A DNA stretch of 27,308 bases from a virus: IMG/VR virus record IMGVR_UViG_3300022752_006365, positions 1-27,308 of that record; one strand, given 5' to 3'. Shown here piece after piece: positions 14,431 through 20,672 of this stretch. Position numbers and translations under genes: made by a program. The first letter of the stretch is position 1; every line of letters begins with the position of its first letter. Under the pieces are notes generated by a model, which worked only from the letters and a program-made list of their open reading frames with translations, had not been told where the DNA came from and searched no databases.

Positions 14431-14703
14431 ATGAGAGATGATCAACATTCGGGACTTAAGTTCCGAATTGGAGATATTGTCATACCTGTAAAAAAGTTTC
14501 ATCCTATCATGTTGCGAAAAAACGCATATGAGTGGATGTCAGATTGGGAAACATGTCCCTCTTGGCCCATAGGTTCTTCAGGCGTTATTTTAGAAATAAA
14601 AGTTGATATGGACAGCATAGGACAAGTTATGATTAAAATCATGACGCCTTCGGGAACAGGATGGACAGATTGGTGGAATGTTTCTCATGCCTTTGAAGAA
14701 TGA
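14431..14703 (+). CDS. Small SH3-like beta protein, 90 aa
   Basis: The pattern FRIGDIVIPVKKF, then GSSGVILEIKVDM and VMIKIMTPSGTGWTDWW, is that of a KOW/SH3-like barrel: a 'GD-x-V' first strand, a turn, a 'G-x-I-x-x-I' second strand. Similar plans appear in the proteins at 2858 and 16530-16736 of this window. These short barrels in phages bind nucleic acid or protein partners, but no specific role can be assigned. It has no ribosome-binding site; TACTTA lies five bases upstream. It converges on the HNH gene with a 19-base overlap. Confidence 0.65.
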   Translation: MRDDQHSGLKFRIGDIVIPVKKFHPIMLRKNAYEWMSDWETCPSWPIGSSGVILEIKVDMDSIGQVMIKIMTPSGTGWTDWWNVSHAFEE

Positions 14704-15083
14704 AATCTTTTTGATTTAATTTCTTCTATCAAAAATCGTCTATGACCTTCATCAGAAGACAAATATTTTCTTGCGTCTCTTTCCACACGAGGGTTATAAC
14801 ATTTCCAAGAATCTCCGTGACCAATTGCAAGATGACATTCATCTTTTCCCATGCATAAAGTTATGAGATTATTTTCATCAAGTTCCAATTTTTCATTCAC
14901 ATGAAAAGGAATTATATGATGAACCTGCAATTTTTCAGTTCCTCCGCATGCAGCACATGTTGGATTCAAAGAAAGAAAATTATCTCTTACTTCAGACCAA
15001 TCTTTCGATCTTCGTTTTTCTTTCTTCTTTTCTCGAATCTTCGATGTAAAGACTCGTAACTTGTGTCGTAAAGCTAGAAACAT
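14685..15083 (-). CDS. HNH endonuclease, 132 aa
   Basis: A basic N-terminus (SKIREKKKEKRRSKDW) leads to the HNH zinc-stabilised ββα-metal core: CAAC (43-46), QVHHIIPFH with catalytic His 55/56, DENNLITLC with the Asn at 71-72, and ECH (82-84) closing the second metal-binding pair, followed by GHGDSWKCYNP. HNH proteins of this small, free-standing type in phages nick or cut DNA, either as homing enzymes or for packaging. No intron or split gene is visible around it, and no terminase is nearby, so free-standing homing is the more natural reading. It starts three bases after the stop of the tagged gene at 15087-15401 and is co-transcribed with it. Confidence 0.87.
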   Translation of the reverse strand: MFLALRHKLRVFTSKIREKKKEKRRSKDWSEVRDNFLSLNPTCAACGGTEKLQVHHIIPFHVNEKLELDENNLITLCMGKDECHLAIGHGDSWKCYNPRVERDARKYLSSDEGHRRFLIEEIKSKRFHSSKA

Positions 15084-15086
15084 TGA

Positions 15087-15401
15087 TTATCTACGATGGT
15101 CGGCTTTAGGAGTAACATGCCAATTTTGTGTGTACGGATCGATGAACACCCCTGGCTCTTGAGCAAGTGGAGGAACCGGTCCATAGCAATCTTCCATGTC
15201 AAACTCTGGTTCCATTAAATGAGCTGAAATTTCATCTTCTTCTTTTTTTCTCTTCTTTCCCAAATAAGGAATTTCATCTCTTTGAGAAAGATGAGGAGAC
15301 ATTAAATTTGTTAGATGAGGACCATCTACGTTGCTATAATATGCTTCTTGCAAAATGCAACGTATATAATGTCTTAAGATAAAATCTTTTGAGCTATTCA
15401 T
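15087..15401 (-). CDS. Tagged small protein, 104 aa
   Basis: The ATG at 15401 is used in preference to the TTG one codon earlier. The start MNSSKDFILRHYIRCILQEA is the most divergent version of the tag: the L-R-x-x-I-R-x-I-L-x-E spacing is kept and L-Q-E provides the cleavage-type tripeptide. The body is acidic and Pro-rich with a Lys/Glu patch (GKKRKKEEDE) and ends YTQNWHVTPKADHRR. It is followed in the same direction by the HNH gene. GATAGTTA sits six bases upstream of the start, the same element as before the genes at 729 and 3126. Function unknown. Confidence 0.7.
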   Translation of the reverse strand: MNSSKDFILRHYIRCILQEAYYSNVDGPHLTNLMSPHLSQRDEIPYLGKKRKKEEDEISAHLMEPEFDMEDCYGPVPPLAQEPGVFIDPYTQNWHVTPKADHRR

Positions 15402-15415
15402 CAAGATTAACTATC

Positions 15416-15544
15416 TTATTCATGAAAGTTTTTATTGTATTTATATGCTGAGGTCTTTACTACCGAATGACATATTGATGTAATTCCATAAAAAACTAAA
15501 AACGCAAAAATGTAAGGATGTTGTTCAATCCAATTTTGGAACAT
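15416..15544 (-). CDS. Small membrane protein, 42 aa
   Basis: A short gene with a strong ribosome-binding site (AGAGGAG, seven bases before the ATG) located in the end of the preceding gene. The product is one membrane span, IFAFLVFYGITSICHSVV, flanked by MFQNWIEQHPY and a basic tail (KTSAYKYNKNFHE). Such single-span phage proteins can be holins, spanin parts, or superinfection factors, but there is no lysin gene nearby to guide the choice. It directly follows the miniature GIY-YIG gene (one base between stop and start). Confidence 0.65.
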   Translation of the reverse strand: MFQNWIEQHPYIFAFLVFYGITSICHSVVKTSAYKYNKNFHE

Positions 15545-15545
15545 T

Positions 15546-15722
15546 TTAGTTCTCCTCTTTTTTTGTTTTTTTATACAATTTCATGCTCTCTGAAATTTTT
15601 CTTTTTTGTTCTTCGGACATTTTTCGTCCTTTTCTATTTTTTGGACTTTTAGTTTGACCAGTATAAATTTTAGAATTTAATGTGTTCGTAATTGCATAAA
15701 CGTAATAAATGATATTTCTCAT
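15546..15722 (-). CDS. Miniature GIY-YIG/NUMOD3 protein (deletion remnant), 58 aa
   Basis: The first 25 residues, IYYVYAITNTLNSKIYTGQT with its flanks, are the opening strands of a GIY-YIG nuclease (YVY for GIY, IYTG for YIG). They are joined almost directly to one NUMOD3 DNA-binding motif (GRKMSEEQKRKISESMK). The 60-70 residues that carry the rest of the catalytic domain, including the Arg and Glu needed for cleavage, are missing. The full gene at 26428 in this window shows the normal order. It therefore looks like an internal deletion product that stayed in frame; it may still bind DNA. TATACT precedes the start by seven bases. Confidence 0.7.
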   Translation of the reverse strand: MRNIIYYVYAITNTLNSKIYTGQTKSPKNRKGRKMSEEQKRKISESMKLYKKTKKEEN

Positions 15723-15729
15723 GCATGTA

Positions 15730-15735
15730 AGTATA
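15730..15735 (-). promoter_or_regulatory. -10-like TATACT before the miniature GIY-YIG gene
   Basis: Read on the minus strand, TATACT ends seven bases before the ATG at 15722, without a ribosome-binding site. It lies in the 20-base gap after the IF-1 gene, so the remnant can be transcribed independently. Confidence 0.35.
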
Positions 15736-15742
15736 CATAAGG

Positions 15743-15961
15743 TTACTTTCGCCGCATAATGCGTCCCCGCGTGGTATCGTAAGGCGACACCTCAATGATA
15801 ACCTCATCGCCGGGCAAAACCATAATGTGGTTTTGTCTCATCTTACCTGACAATGTTGCTAAAACAGTTTGTCCTGTTGTAGTTTTAACTTCAAACAACG
15901 TTCCAGGAAGCGACTCAACTACTTTACCGATTAATTCCATTCTATCTTCGCGATCATTCAT
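15743..15961 (-). CDS. infA: Translation initiation factor IF-1, 72 aa
   Basis: IF-1 is a single OB-fold that binds the 30S A site and works with IF-2 and IF-3 in start selection. The match is collinear through the whole fold: MELIGKVVESLPGTLFEVK, then the signature LSGKMRQNHIMVLPGDEV and the end VSPYDTTRGRIMRRK. Starting at the ATG at 15961 gives 72 residues, the usual bacterial length; an upstream in-frame ATG at 15982 would add seven residues and overlap the preceding gene. It begins one base after the stop of the tagged gene 15963-16178 and belongs to the leftward series from GroEL. A phage-borne IF-1 is unusual; it might alter host initiation or favour phage messages. Confidence 0.93.
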   Translation of the reverse strand: MNDREDRMELIGKVVESLPGTLFEVKTTTGQTVLATLSGKMRQNHIMVLPGDEVIIEVSPYDTTRGRIMRRK

Positions 15962-15962
15962 A

Positions 15963-16178
15963 TCATGACGATTCTTCTTCATAAACTAACTCTTCATTCT
16001 CCTTTTCTTCAATTTCATCACCAGAATCTTTTCCAAGTCCTGGTGGAACTCCGTATGTTATGCCTCTGCCTGGTTGACTTAACCTAGCACCATTCATTGC
16101 AATTCCTGCAGTCCATCTAAGATTACGTTCCATTTCTTCCCTGATCATTTTTCTCAGGGCCAACATTGTTATCTTCAT
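15963..16178 (-). CDS. Tagged small protein, 71 aa
   Basis: It opens MKITMLALRKMIREEMERN, a canonical tag with I-R-E. The middle (WTAGIAMNGARLSQPGRGI) is Gly-rich and the C-terminus strongly acidic (EIEEKENEELVYEEESS). The ribosome-binding site is ATAGG before TATGAATC-ATG, inside the upstream gene: the first 56 bases, which code the tag, overlap the end of the gene 16123-16530 in another frame. IF-1 follows immediately. No known domain; inferred candidate internal virion protein. Confidence 0.75.
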   Translation of the reverse strand: MKITMLALRKMIREEMERNLRWTAGIAMNGARLSQPGRGITYGVPPGLGKDSGDEIEEKENEELVYEEESS

Positions 16179-16530
16179 GATTCATACCTATTTCGAGGTT
16201 CATGAGTTGTAATTCTTTCGATAAACTTAAAATATCTTCCGCATCAACAGTGACGATCATATCATCAAAAATAAATTCTAAAATTGATCCATTATGAATT
16301 GGATAGACATTTAGAATATTTTTTTTAGAATGAAAGAAATCATCTAGATTTAATTCTTTTAATATACAACTAGATGTTAAAATGATCAGCTCTTTTGTTT
16401 TTGGATGAATGCCACAAGAAACGATAGAAATTGATCCATCATCATAAAACGATTCAATCGTATTCATGAAATTCGGAAGATCAAATTCACAATTTCCTGA
16501 AATTGAATATGAAGAACTATTTTCAATCAT
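16123..16530 (-). CDS. Hypothetical protein, 135 aa
   Basis: The body is a run of beta-strand-like segments (GSISIVSCGIHPKTKELIILTSSC, ILEFIFDDMIVTVDAED) ending in a helix. The final 18 residues (NHEDNNVGPEKNDQGRNGT) are low in hydrophobics and are read from the same DNA as the tag of the next gene. Its ATG overlaps the stop codon of the preceding gene (TAATG), so translation is coupled. No motif or relative recognised; a structural or regulatory role is equally possible. Confidence 0.65.
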   Translation of the reverse strand: MIENSSSYSISGNCEFDLPNFMNTIESFYDDGSISIVSCGIHPKTKELIILTSSCILKELNLDDFFHSKKNILNVYPIHNGSILEFIFDDMIVTVDAEDILSLSKELQLMNLEIGMNHEDNNVGPEKNDQGRNGT

Positions 16531-16736
16531 TAACTTACCTTAGATAGCTCGCTTGAAAGAAAAGGTCCTTCTATTAAATCTTCAAAAAGAACATAATGAT
16601 TCAAATGATAGCTTTCAGAAACATTTTCTACGTGTTTACTAGGATAGCTGTTTGATGGTTTAGAACATACAACTATACCACACTTTGTTTTAAAGATGTG
16701 ATAAACTAGGTCTCCGTTGTTAATCTTATTTAGCAA
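16530..16736 (-). CDS. Small SH3-like protein, about 68 aa, TTG start
   Basis: The reading frame opens at a TTG four bases after the GroEL stop, with AAGG eight bases upstream inside the GroEL end; no ATG lies near the start, so TTG is the likely initiator. The sequence INNGDLVYHIFKTKCGIVVC has the GD-x-V / G-x-V-x-x plan of SH3-like barrels, followed by a polar region and LFEDLIEGPFLSSEL. It sits directly behind GroEL and is coupled to the next gene. A GroES role is not supported: no mobile loop or roof pattern is visible and it is shorter than GroES (about 95 aa). Confidence 0.6.
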   Translation of the reverse strand: MLNKINNGDLVYHIFKTKCGIVVCSKPSNSYPSKHVENVSESYHLNHYVLFEDLIEGPFLSSELSKVS

Positions 16737-16739
16737 ACT

Positions 16740-18356
16740 TTATACCTTGGAATCATTTAAAACGACGGCGTCCAAAGTCATAAACAACTTTGCTACAGAA
16801 GTTGAATTTTTTAGGGCCGTTTTTGTCACTTTGGCTGGATCAATTATACCTGCTGCAATTAAATCGATAAACCTTCCAGTTGATGCATCATATCCTAATT
16901 TTTGACCCTTATTTCTTAGCATTTCATCTTCAACAACGTCAGATGATTTATCTGAATTTTCTACGATTCTTCTCAACGGAGCCTTGCAAGCTTTTAAAAC
17001 GACCTCAATTCCTGCAAGAACATCTCTATCATGATCTGCACTAAGAAGAACAGCTTTTGATTCTTCTGCAGCATAGAACAATGCTGAACCTCCTCCGGGA
17101 ACGATTCCATCTTCTGCTGCCGCTCGAGTTGCATGAAGGGCATCTTCTATTCTGTACTTTCGTTCGATCATTTCAATTTCAGTTGCACCTCCAACCTTAA
17201 TGATTGCAACGCCTGAAGATAATCTTGCAATTCTCATTTTTAATGCAGACAATTCTTCATGACCCAGCGTAATGTCAGTAGCTCGTGTTCTCAAATCTTC
17301 TACATGTGAACTTACTTTTTCTTGAGAAGATTCTGTTCCAACAATGGTCGTAGATTTTGCATCTACTACAATCTTCTTTGTTTTACCAAGCTCATTCAAC
17401 GTAGCTTTGTCTAAAGTGATTCCATTAATGCTTGAAATTAATGTAGCACCGGTTAGAACGCAAATGTCATTCAAATAGTCGGTTCTTGATGGACCAAATC
17501 CAGGTGCTTTGATTGCAACAACCTGTAATTGAGTTTTAACTCTATTTAGAACCAACCCCTGTAAAGCTTCTCCTTCAACATCATCTGCGACGATCAACAG
17601 AGGTTTTCTTACTTCAACAATTCTTTCAAGAATTTGAAGAATTTCCTTTATCGTAGAAATCTTCTTGTCTGTAACTAAAACGTATGCATCATTATACATT
17701 GAATGCATTTTTTCGTTATTTGTAACGAAGTAAGGAGAAAGATATCCTCTGTCAAATTGCATGCCGTCGACAACATCAAAGCTAGTTGCAGTTCCTTTTG
17801 CGTCTTCAACTGTTATGATTCCATCTTTTCCAACCTTATCCATCGCTGCAGCAATGATTTCACCAATTTTTTCATCACCGTTTGCGCTAATCGTTCCGAT
17901 TTGTTTTATTTTTTCTGATGATTCAACCGGAGTAGACATCATCGACAGAAAGTTTGTAATAGTCTTGGAAGCTAGATCAAATCCTTCACAGAGCTTTTTT
18001 GAATTGTATCCAGCATCAAGTAATTTGACGCCGTCTTTTACCAAAGCATGAGTTAAAACAGTCGATGTTGTCGTTCCATCTCCAGCGACATCGTTGGTTT
18101 GAGAAGCAGCTTCTCTTAACAGCTGGGCTCCCATCATTTCCAAAGGATCTGGAAGCTTGATCGATTTGCTTACAGTTACTCCGTCCTTGGTTATAATTGG
18201 AGAATTATTACCGTTTTGAATTAAAACTGTTTTTCCATTCGGACCCAAAGTGCAGCTTACGGCTTCAGCAGCTAATCTTAGACCGTTGTAAAGCTTCTTT
18301 CTTGCGTCTTTTGAAAAGACAATCCCAACATTACTTTGCTCTTGTTCAGATGACAT
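16740..18356 (-). CDS. groL: GroEL-type chaperonin (Hsp60), 538 aa
   Basis: The group I chaperonin is complete from the equatorial start (KDARKKLYNGL, TLGPNGKTVL) to the end. ATPase landmarks are intact: ITKDG with the Asp at 58 (E. coli Asp52), DVAGDGTTT with Asp at 93 (E. coli Asp87), and IEDALHATRAA carrying the Asp398 equivalent. The apical region keeps GMQFDRGYLSPYF and PLLIVADDVEGEAL. It ends at VVLNDSKV, without the Gly-Gly-Met tail that fills the cavity of most bacterial GroEL. No GroES gene is seen in this window, so it may borrow the host's or another phage co-chaperonin. It leads a leftward operon; a 16-base palindrome covers its start codon. Confidence 0.96.
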   Translation of the reverse strand: MSSEQEQSNVGIVFSKDARKKLYNGLRLAAEAVSCTLGPNGKTVLIQNGNNSPIITKDGVTVSKSIKLPDPLEMMGAQLLREAASQTNDVAGDGTTTSTVLTHALVKDGVKLLDAGYNSKKLCEGFDLASKTITNFLSMMSTPVESSEKIKQIGTISANGDEKIGEIIAAAMDKVGKDGIITVEDAKGTATSFDVVDGMQFDRGYLSPYFVTNNEKMHSMYNDAYVLVTDKKISTIKEILQILERIVEVRKPLLIVADDVEGEALQGLVLNRVKTQLQVVAIKAPGFGPSRTDYLNDICVLTGATLISSINGITLDKATLNELGKTKKIVVDAKSTTIVGTESSQEKVSSHVEDLRTRATDITLGHEELSALKMRIARLSSGVAIIKVGGATEIEMIERKYRIEDALHATRAAAEDGIVPGGGSALFYAAEESKAVLLSADHDRDVLAGIEVVLKACKAPLRRIVENSDKSSDVVEDEMLRNKGQKLGYDASTGRFIDLIAAGIIDPAKVTKTALKNSTSVAKLFMTLDAVVLNDSKV

Positions 18357-18364
18357 ATGTCATC
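18349..18364. promoter_or_regulatory. 16-base perfect palindrome over the GroEL start codon, with TATGAT
   Basis: GATGACATATGTCATC is perfectly symmetrical and the minus-strand ATG (18354-18356) lies within it. The -10-like TATGAT (18362-18367 on the minus strand) overlaps its edge five bases from the ATG, and a direct repeat ATAACGT-TTC-ATAACGT lies further upstream. No Shine-Dalgarno is present. This could be an operator and/or an RNA element at the very 5' end of the message. Confidence 0.45.
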
Positions 18365-18406
18365 ATATTAAGATCAATAGCAAAAATGTACATACGTTAT
18401 GAAACG

Positions 18407-18733
18407 TTATTCTTTCGTAACTTTAACGTATACTGGTTGCCCTCGGCGCCAAGCAATTGCAACATCACCTTTTTTGTAGTCATGAAGTAATGCAACTAAT
18501 ACCATCTTTTGTTGAGGGTCATTGACAGTATCAATATATCTTTTTAATCTGCATGCAGAATAATCGATCAAATTTCTCTTTTTTGAAGATGAAAAATTTT
18601 GTTGAGTAACATGCAATGTAAATTCAGTGCACGACTCTAAAGTTGTATTTTGTCCGGTAGTACCTCTAGTTCGCATTTTAAGCTTGTTGTTTTCTAGAGC
18701 TTGTTGATCATAAGTAGGCTTTGGTCCGAACAT
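18407..18733 (-). CDS. Hypothetical protein, 108 aa
   Basis: The ATG at 18733 has GGAG eleven bases upstream. The protein starts basic and polar (PTYDQQALENNKLKMRTRG), then a Ser/Thr stretch, a helical part (ACRLKRYIDTV, QKMVLVALLHDYKKGDVAIAW) and a short strand PVYVKVTKE. The C-terminal third could be a small alpha/beta domain, but I do not recognise it. It lies just upstream of GroEL in the same direction with its own AT-rich spacer between. Function unknown. Confidence 0.65.
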   Translation of the reverse strand: MFGPKPTYDQQALENNKLKMRTRGTTGQNTTLESCTEFTLHVTQQNFSSSKKRNLIDYSACRLKRYIDTVNDPQQKMVLVALLHDYKKGDVAIAWRRGQPVYVKVTKE

Positions 18734-18818
18734 TTACATTAATTCTCCATCTTCAATTTCTATTAAAGATGATTATAATCTAATTCAACGCTTACTGTAA
18801 TTACACAAAACTGAAAAA

Positions 18819-19706
18819 TTATTTTTTATCATATTTCCTGGACATTTTTAGAGCTTTATCTTTTTTTACTCCTCCTGCCATATAAACTTTCATTTTATAG
18901 TCTGCAGAATCGGTGTCACCGTCTCCATCCATGTCTTCTTTTTTATTTTCTTCTTCTTTTAACTCATCAAGGATAAATTCTCTTATTACTTTTTTTAATT
19001 TATTGATGTCAGAAGATTCACCAAATTTTGATGCGGCTGATTTAACACCTCTGGCCATATACATTGAAGGATCAACTTTGGGTGCTTGCATAGATTTATA
19101 TCCTGCAATGTATTTTGAAGGATCTTCTGCTTTCTTTGCATATAATCCATCAAGAGTATCATCAATCATTTGTTTCAACTTTGGCTCATCTTCAGGACTT
19201 TCTCCTCTTCCAGGATCGACCATAAGATGCCATTCAGTAACTTTTTCTTCGATGTATCTTCTAAATTCTGGATCTAGTTTTAAGGGATGATCATCGCTAA
19301 GATTATCATCTCGCTTCAACATGTTTTCTAAGGTATCATATAAAACCATGTCATCTATTCCACCTGGAACTGCAAATATGTGATCTTCTAAGTCATCTTT
19401 GCTGAGAAATAATTTTCCGTCTTTTGAAGTAGGAGCAGCCTTAAATGCAGCTTCTTTTCCTTCTGGGCTCATTAATGTCGTTACTGTTTCTCTAATCAAC
19501 TTACGTAACTCAGATAAGTTTATTTTCATGGTTTCATTCCTCTCAACATTTTCTGCTTCAATTGCTGCAATCTGCCCTCTTGCTTTCTTTTTGGACGTAT
19601 GGCAATTACGGTGCTTTTTTCCTTTTTTATCCGTGTATGACAAAACGTACGTACCACTATCACCATCGGATTGCTTGCATTTTTGTTTTCTTATCGTATA
19701 AGGCAT
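18819..19706 (-). CDS. Composite protein with internal tag, second tag-like helix and EF-hand-like loop, 295 aa
   Basis: Residues 1-59 form a basic Cys/His-containing domain (KQKCKQSDGDSG, KKHRNCHTSKKKARGQI). Residue 60 is a Met that opens MKINLSELRKLIRETV, a perfect copy of the tag found elsewhere only at N-termini, and AGAGGA lies eight bases before this internal ATG (19529). The gene may therefore make two products: full length and a 236-aa tagged form. A second tag-like helix (INKLKKVIREFILDELKEEE) lies near the C-terminus, followed by DMDGDGDTDSAD, an EF-hand/dockerin-type calcium loop, and a basic ending. This reads like a fusion of separate modules. Role unknown; a packaged protein is inferred. 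Confidence 0.75.
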   Translation of the reverse strand: MPYTIRKQKCKQSDGDSGTYVLSYTDKKGKKHRNCHTSKKKARGQIAAIEAENVERNETMKINLSELRKLIRETVTTLMSPEGKEAAFKAAPTSKDGKLFLSKDDLEDHIFAVPGGIDDMVLYDTLENMLKRDDNLSDDHPLKLDPEFRRYIEEKVTEWHLMVDPGRGESPEDEPKLKQMIDDTLDGLYAKKAEDPSKYIAGYKSMQAPKVDPSMYMARGVKSAASKFGESSDINKLKKVIREFILDELKEEENKKEDMDGDGDTDSADYKMKVYMAGGVKKDKALKMSRKYDKK

Positions 19707-19713
19707 GGTCTAA

Positions 19714-19926
19714 TTATTTCTTGCTCGTTGAGAGTCCCATGTCTTTTGCCCATTTTTTAATTTTCTTTTTTATATCATCAGGTACATACACGCTTCCGTC
19801 ATTAAAAGCAGAATCATCTAAAAGTTCTTTATCATAACTTTCTTCTGGATGAGATCCTGCTTTAATATCGTGAACTTTAACAAATTCTCTGATTAACTTT
19901 CTTAATGTTAGTTCTTCTTTGTCCAT
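19714..19926 (-). CDS. Tagged small protein, 70 aa
   Basis: The start MDKEELTLRKLIREFVKVHD is a tag variant with I-R-E. The rest is short and charged: an acidic segment (ESYDKELLDDSAFND), a YVPDDIKKKIKKWAKDMG helix, and a Lys-rich end. The size and layout resemble the T4 internal peptides that follow capsid-targeting sequences. It precedes the composite gene by seven bases in the same direction, so both are likely made together. No known domain. Confidence 0.75.
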   Translation of the reverse strand: MDKEELTLRKLIREFVKVHDIKAGSHPEESYDKELLDDSAFNDGSVYVPDDIKKKIKKWAKDMGLSTSKK

Positions 19927-19933
19927 AACAATA

Positions 19934-19939
19934 CTTATA
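19934..19939 (-). promoter_or_regulatory. -10-like TATAAG before the tagged gene at 19926
   Basis: On the minus strand TATAAG ends seven bases before the ATG at 19926 and no ribosome-binding site is present. The 29-base gap also serves the divergent lipoprotein gene at 19956, which by contrast has AAGGTG at normal spacing. Confidence 0.35.
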
Positions 19940-19955
19940 TTTAAGGTGTGAACTA

Positions 19956-20267
19956 ATGAAAAACTACCACCTTATAAGTTTTTTATTTCTATTGACTATA
20001 ATGTCTTGCGCAGCAAAAATTGAAGACACAAGCGAAGACATAATAAAAAGTTCAATCGGTGGAGAAGGTTACGGTCCTTATCCATTAATTGACTCAAAAG
20101 AATCGAAACATGAAGAAAATGAAAATTACTGGGATTGCGGATCAGAATGGATCGTAGTTGAAGGACCTGATGGAAAATTGATAAATAAGGAAATACCTCT
20201 TCAATGCGATCCTCATGCAGATTTTTATGTAGGATGCCCTACTGAAATTAACTTAATACAAAAATAA
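19956..20267 (+). CDS. Small predicted lipoprotein, 103 aa
   Basis: A signal peptide (MKNYHLISFLFLLTIMSC) ends in the lipobox I-M-S-C with Cys at 18. The mature part begins polar and acidic (IEDTSEDII), has a GGEGYGPYPL turn region, then a likely compact domain with three Cys (WDCGSEWIVV, PLQCDPHAD, VGCPTEIN). An AAGGTG ribosome-binding site precedes the ATG. It is a single gene facing right, ending before a terminator that belongs to the opposite strand. Phage lipoproteins often act in superinfection exclusion; that is only a guess here. Confidence 0.75.
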   Translation: MKNYHLISFLFLLTIMSCAAKIEDTSEDIIKSSIGGEGYGPYPLIDSKESKHEENENYWDCGSEWIVVEGPDGKLINKEIPLQCDPHADFYVGCPTEINLIQK

Positions 20268-20270
20268 AAA

Positions 20271-20292
20271 AGGCCCTGGTTTCCCAGAGCCT
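20271..20292 (-). terminator. Intrinsic terminator for the minus-strand lipoprotein gene
   Basis: On the minus strand AGGCTCTGG-GAAA-CCAGGGCCT forms a nine-pair stem with one mismatch and a GAAA loop, directly followed by TTTTTTATTTTT. It stands 24 bases after the stop of the Gly-rich lipoprotein gene. On the plus strand no T-run follows, so it serves leftward transcription. Confidence 0.8.
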
Positions 20293-20316
20293 CATTCGTA
20301 TAAACTAATTTAAAAA

Positions 20317-20586
20317 TCAGTTTCCGCCTTGCCCACCAGCACCGCCAACAGATGAAGTAGATCCGCCTTGCCCACCGGTACCCTTTGATCCGCCGGCTGA
20401 GTCAGAAGAGCCACCGTCTCCTCCTGCGCCGCCAAGACCACCCTCACCACCTGAGCCTCCTTGACCCCCAGTAGCTGATGAAGTGACAGTCACGGTCGCG
20501 GACGTTGACCCTGTCTCTGACTTCTTGTCCTCGCAACCGAAGACAAAAGCCGCAACACAAAAAATTGACAATACTTTCTTTGACAT
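20317..20586 (-). CDS. Gly/Ser-rich lipoprotein of myxobacterial style, 89 aa
   Basis: The ATG at 20586 (seven codons inside the longest frame) has AAAGG at good spacing and begins directly with the signal peptide MSKKVLSIFCVAAFVFGC, lipobox V-F-G-C. The whole mature chain is low complexity: a charged start (EDKKSETGS), TVTVTSS, then GG-rich repeats such as GGQGGSGGEGGLGGAGG to the end. There is no folded domain after the linker. Such Gly-rich linkers after a lipobox are common in Myxococcota lipoproteins, where they tether a domain; here the tether ends in nothing. DNA is GC-rich because of the Gly codons. It may coat the host surface or be a truncated host-derived gene. Confidence 0.75.
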   Translation of the reverse strand: MSKKVLSIFCVAAFVFGCEDKKSETGSTSATVTVTSSATGGQGGSGGEGGLGGAGGDGGSSDSAGGSKGTGGQGGSTSSVGGAGGQGGN

Positions 20587-20672
20587 TTTATAACCTTTCG
20601 ATACCATCTAATGAAAGATGTTATCAACGATTATATCACGACATCAAGAATGTTTATACTAAGAAAGTTAAA

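Noticed and set aside
14685-15083. HNH gene inside a self-splicing intron
   Set aside because: Flanking genes are different intact proteins on both strands; no split gene or conserved intron core was seen.
16530-16736. GroES co-chaperonin next to GroEL
   Set aside because: The 68-aa protein is too short and shows neither the mobile loop nor the conserved GroES strands.
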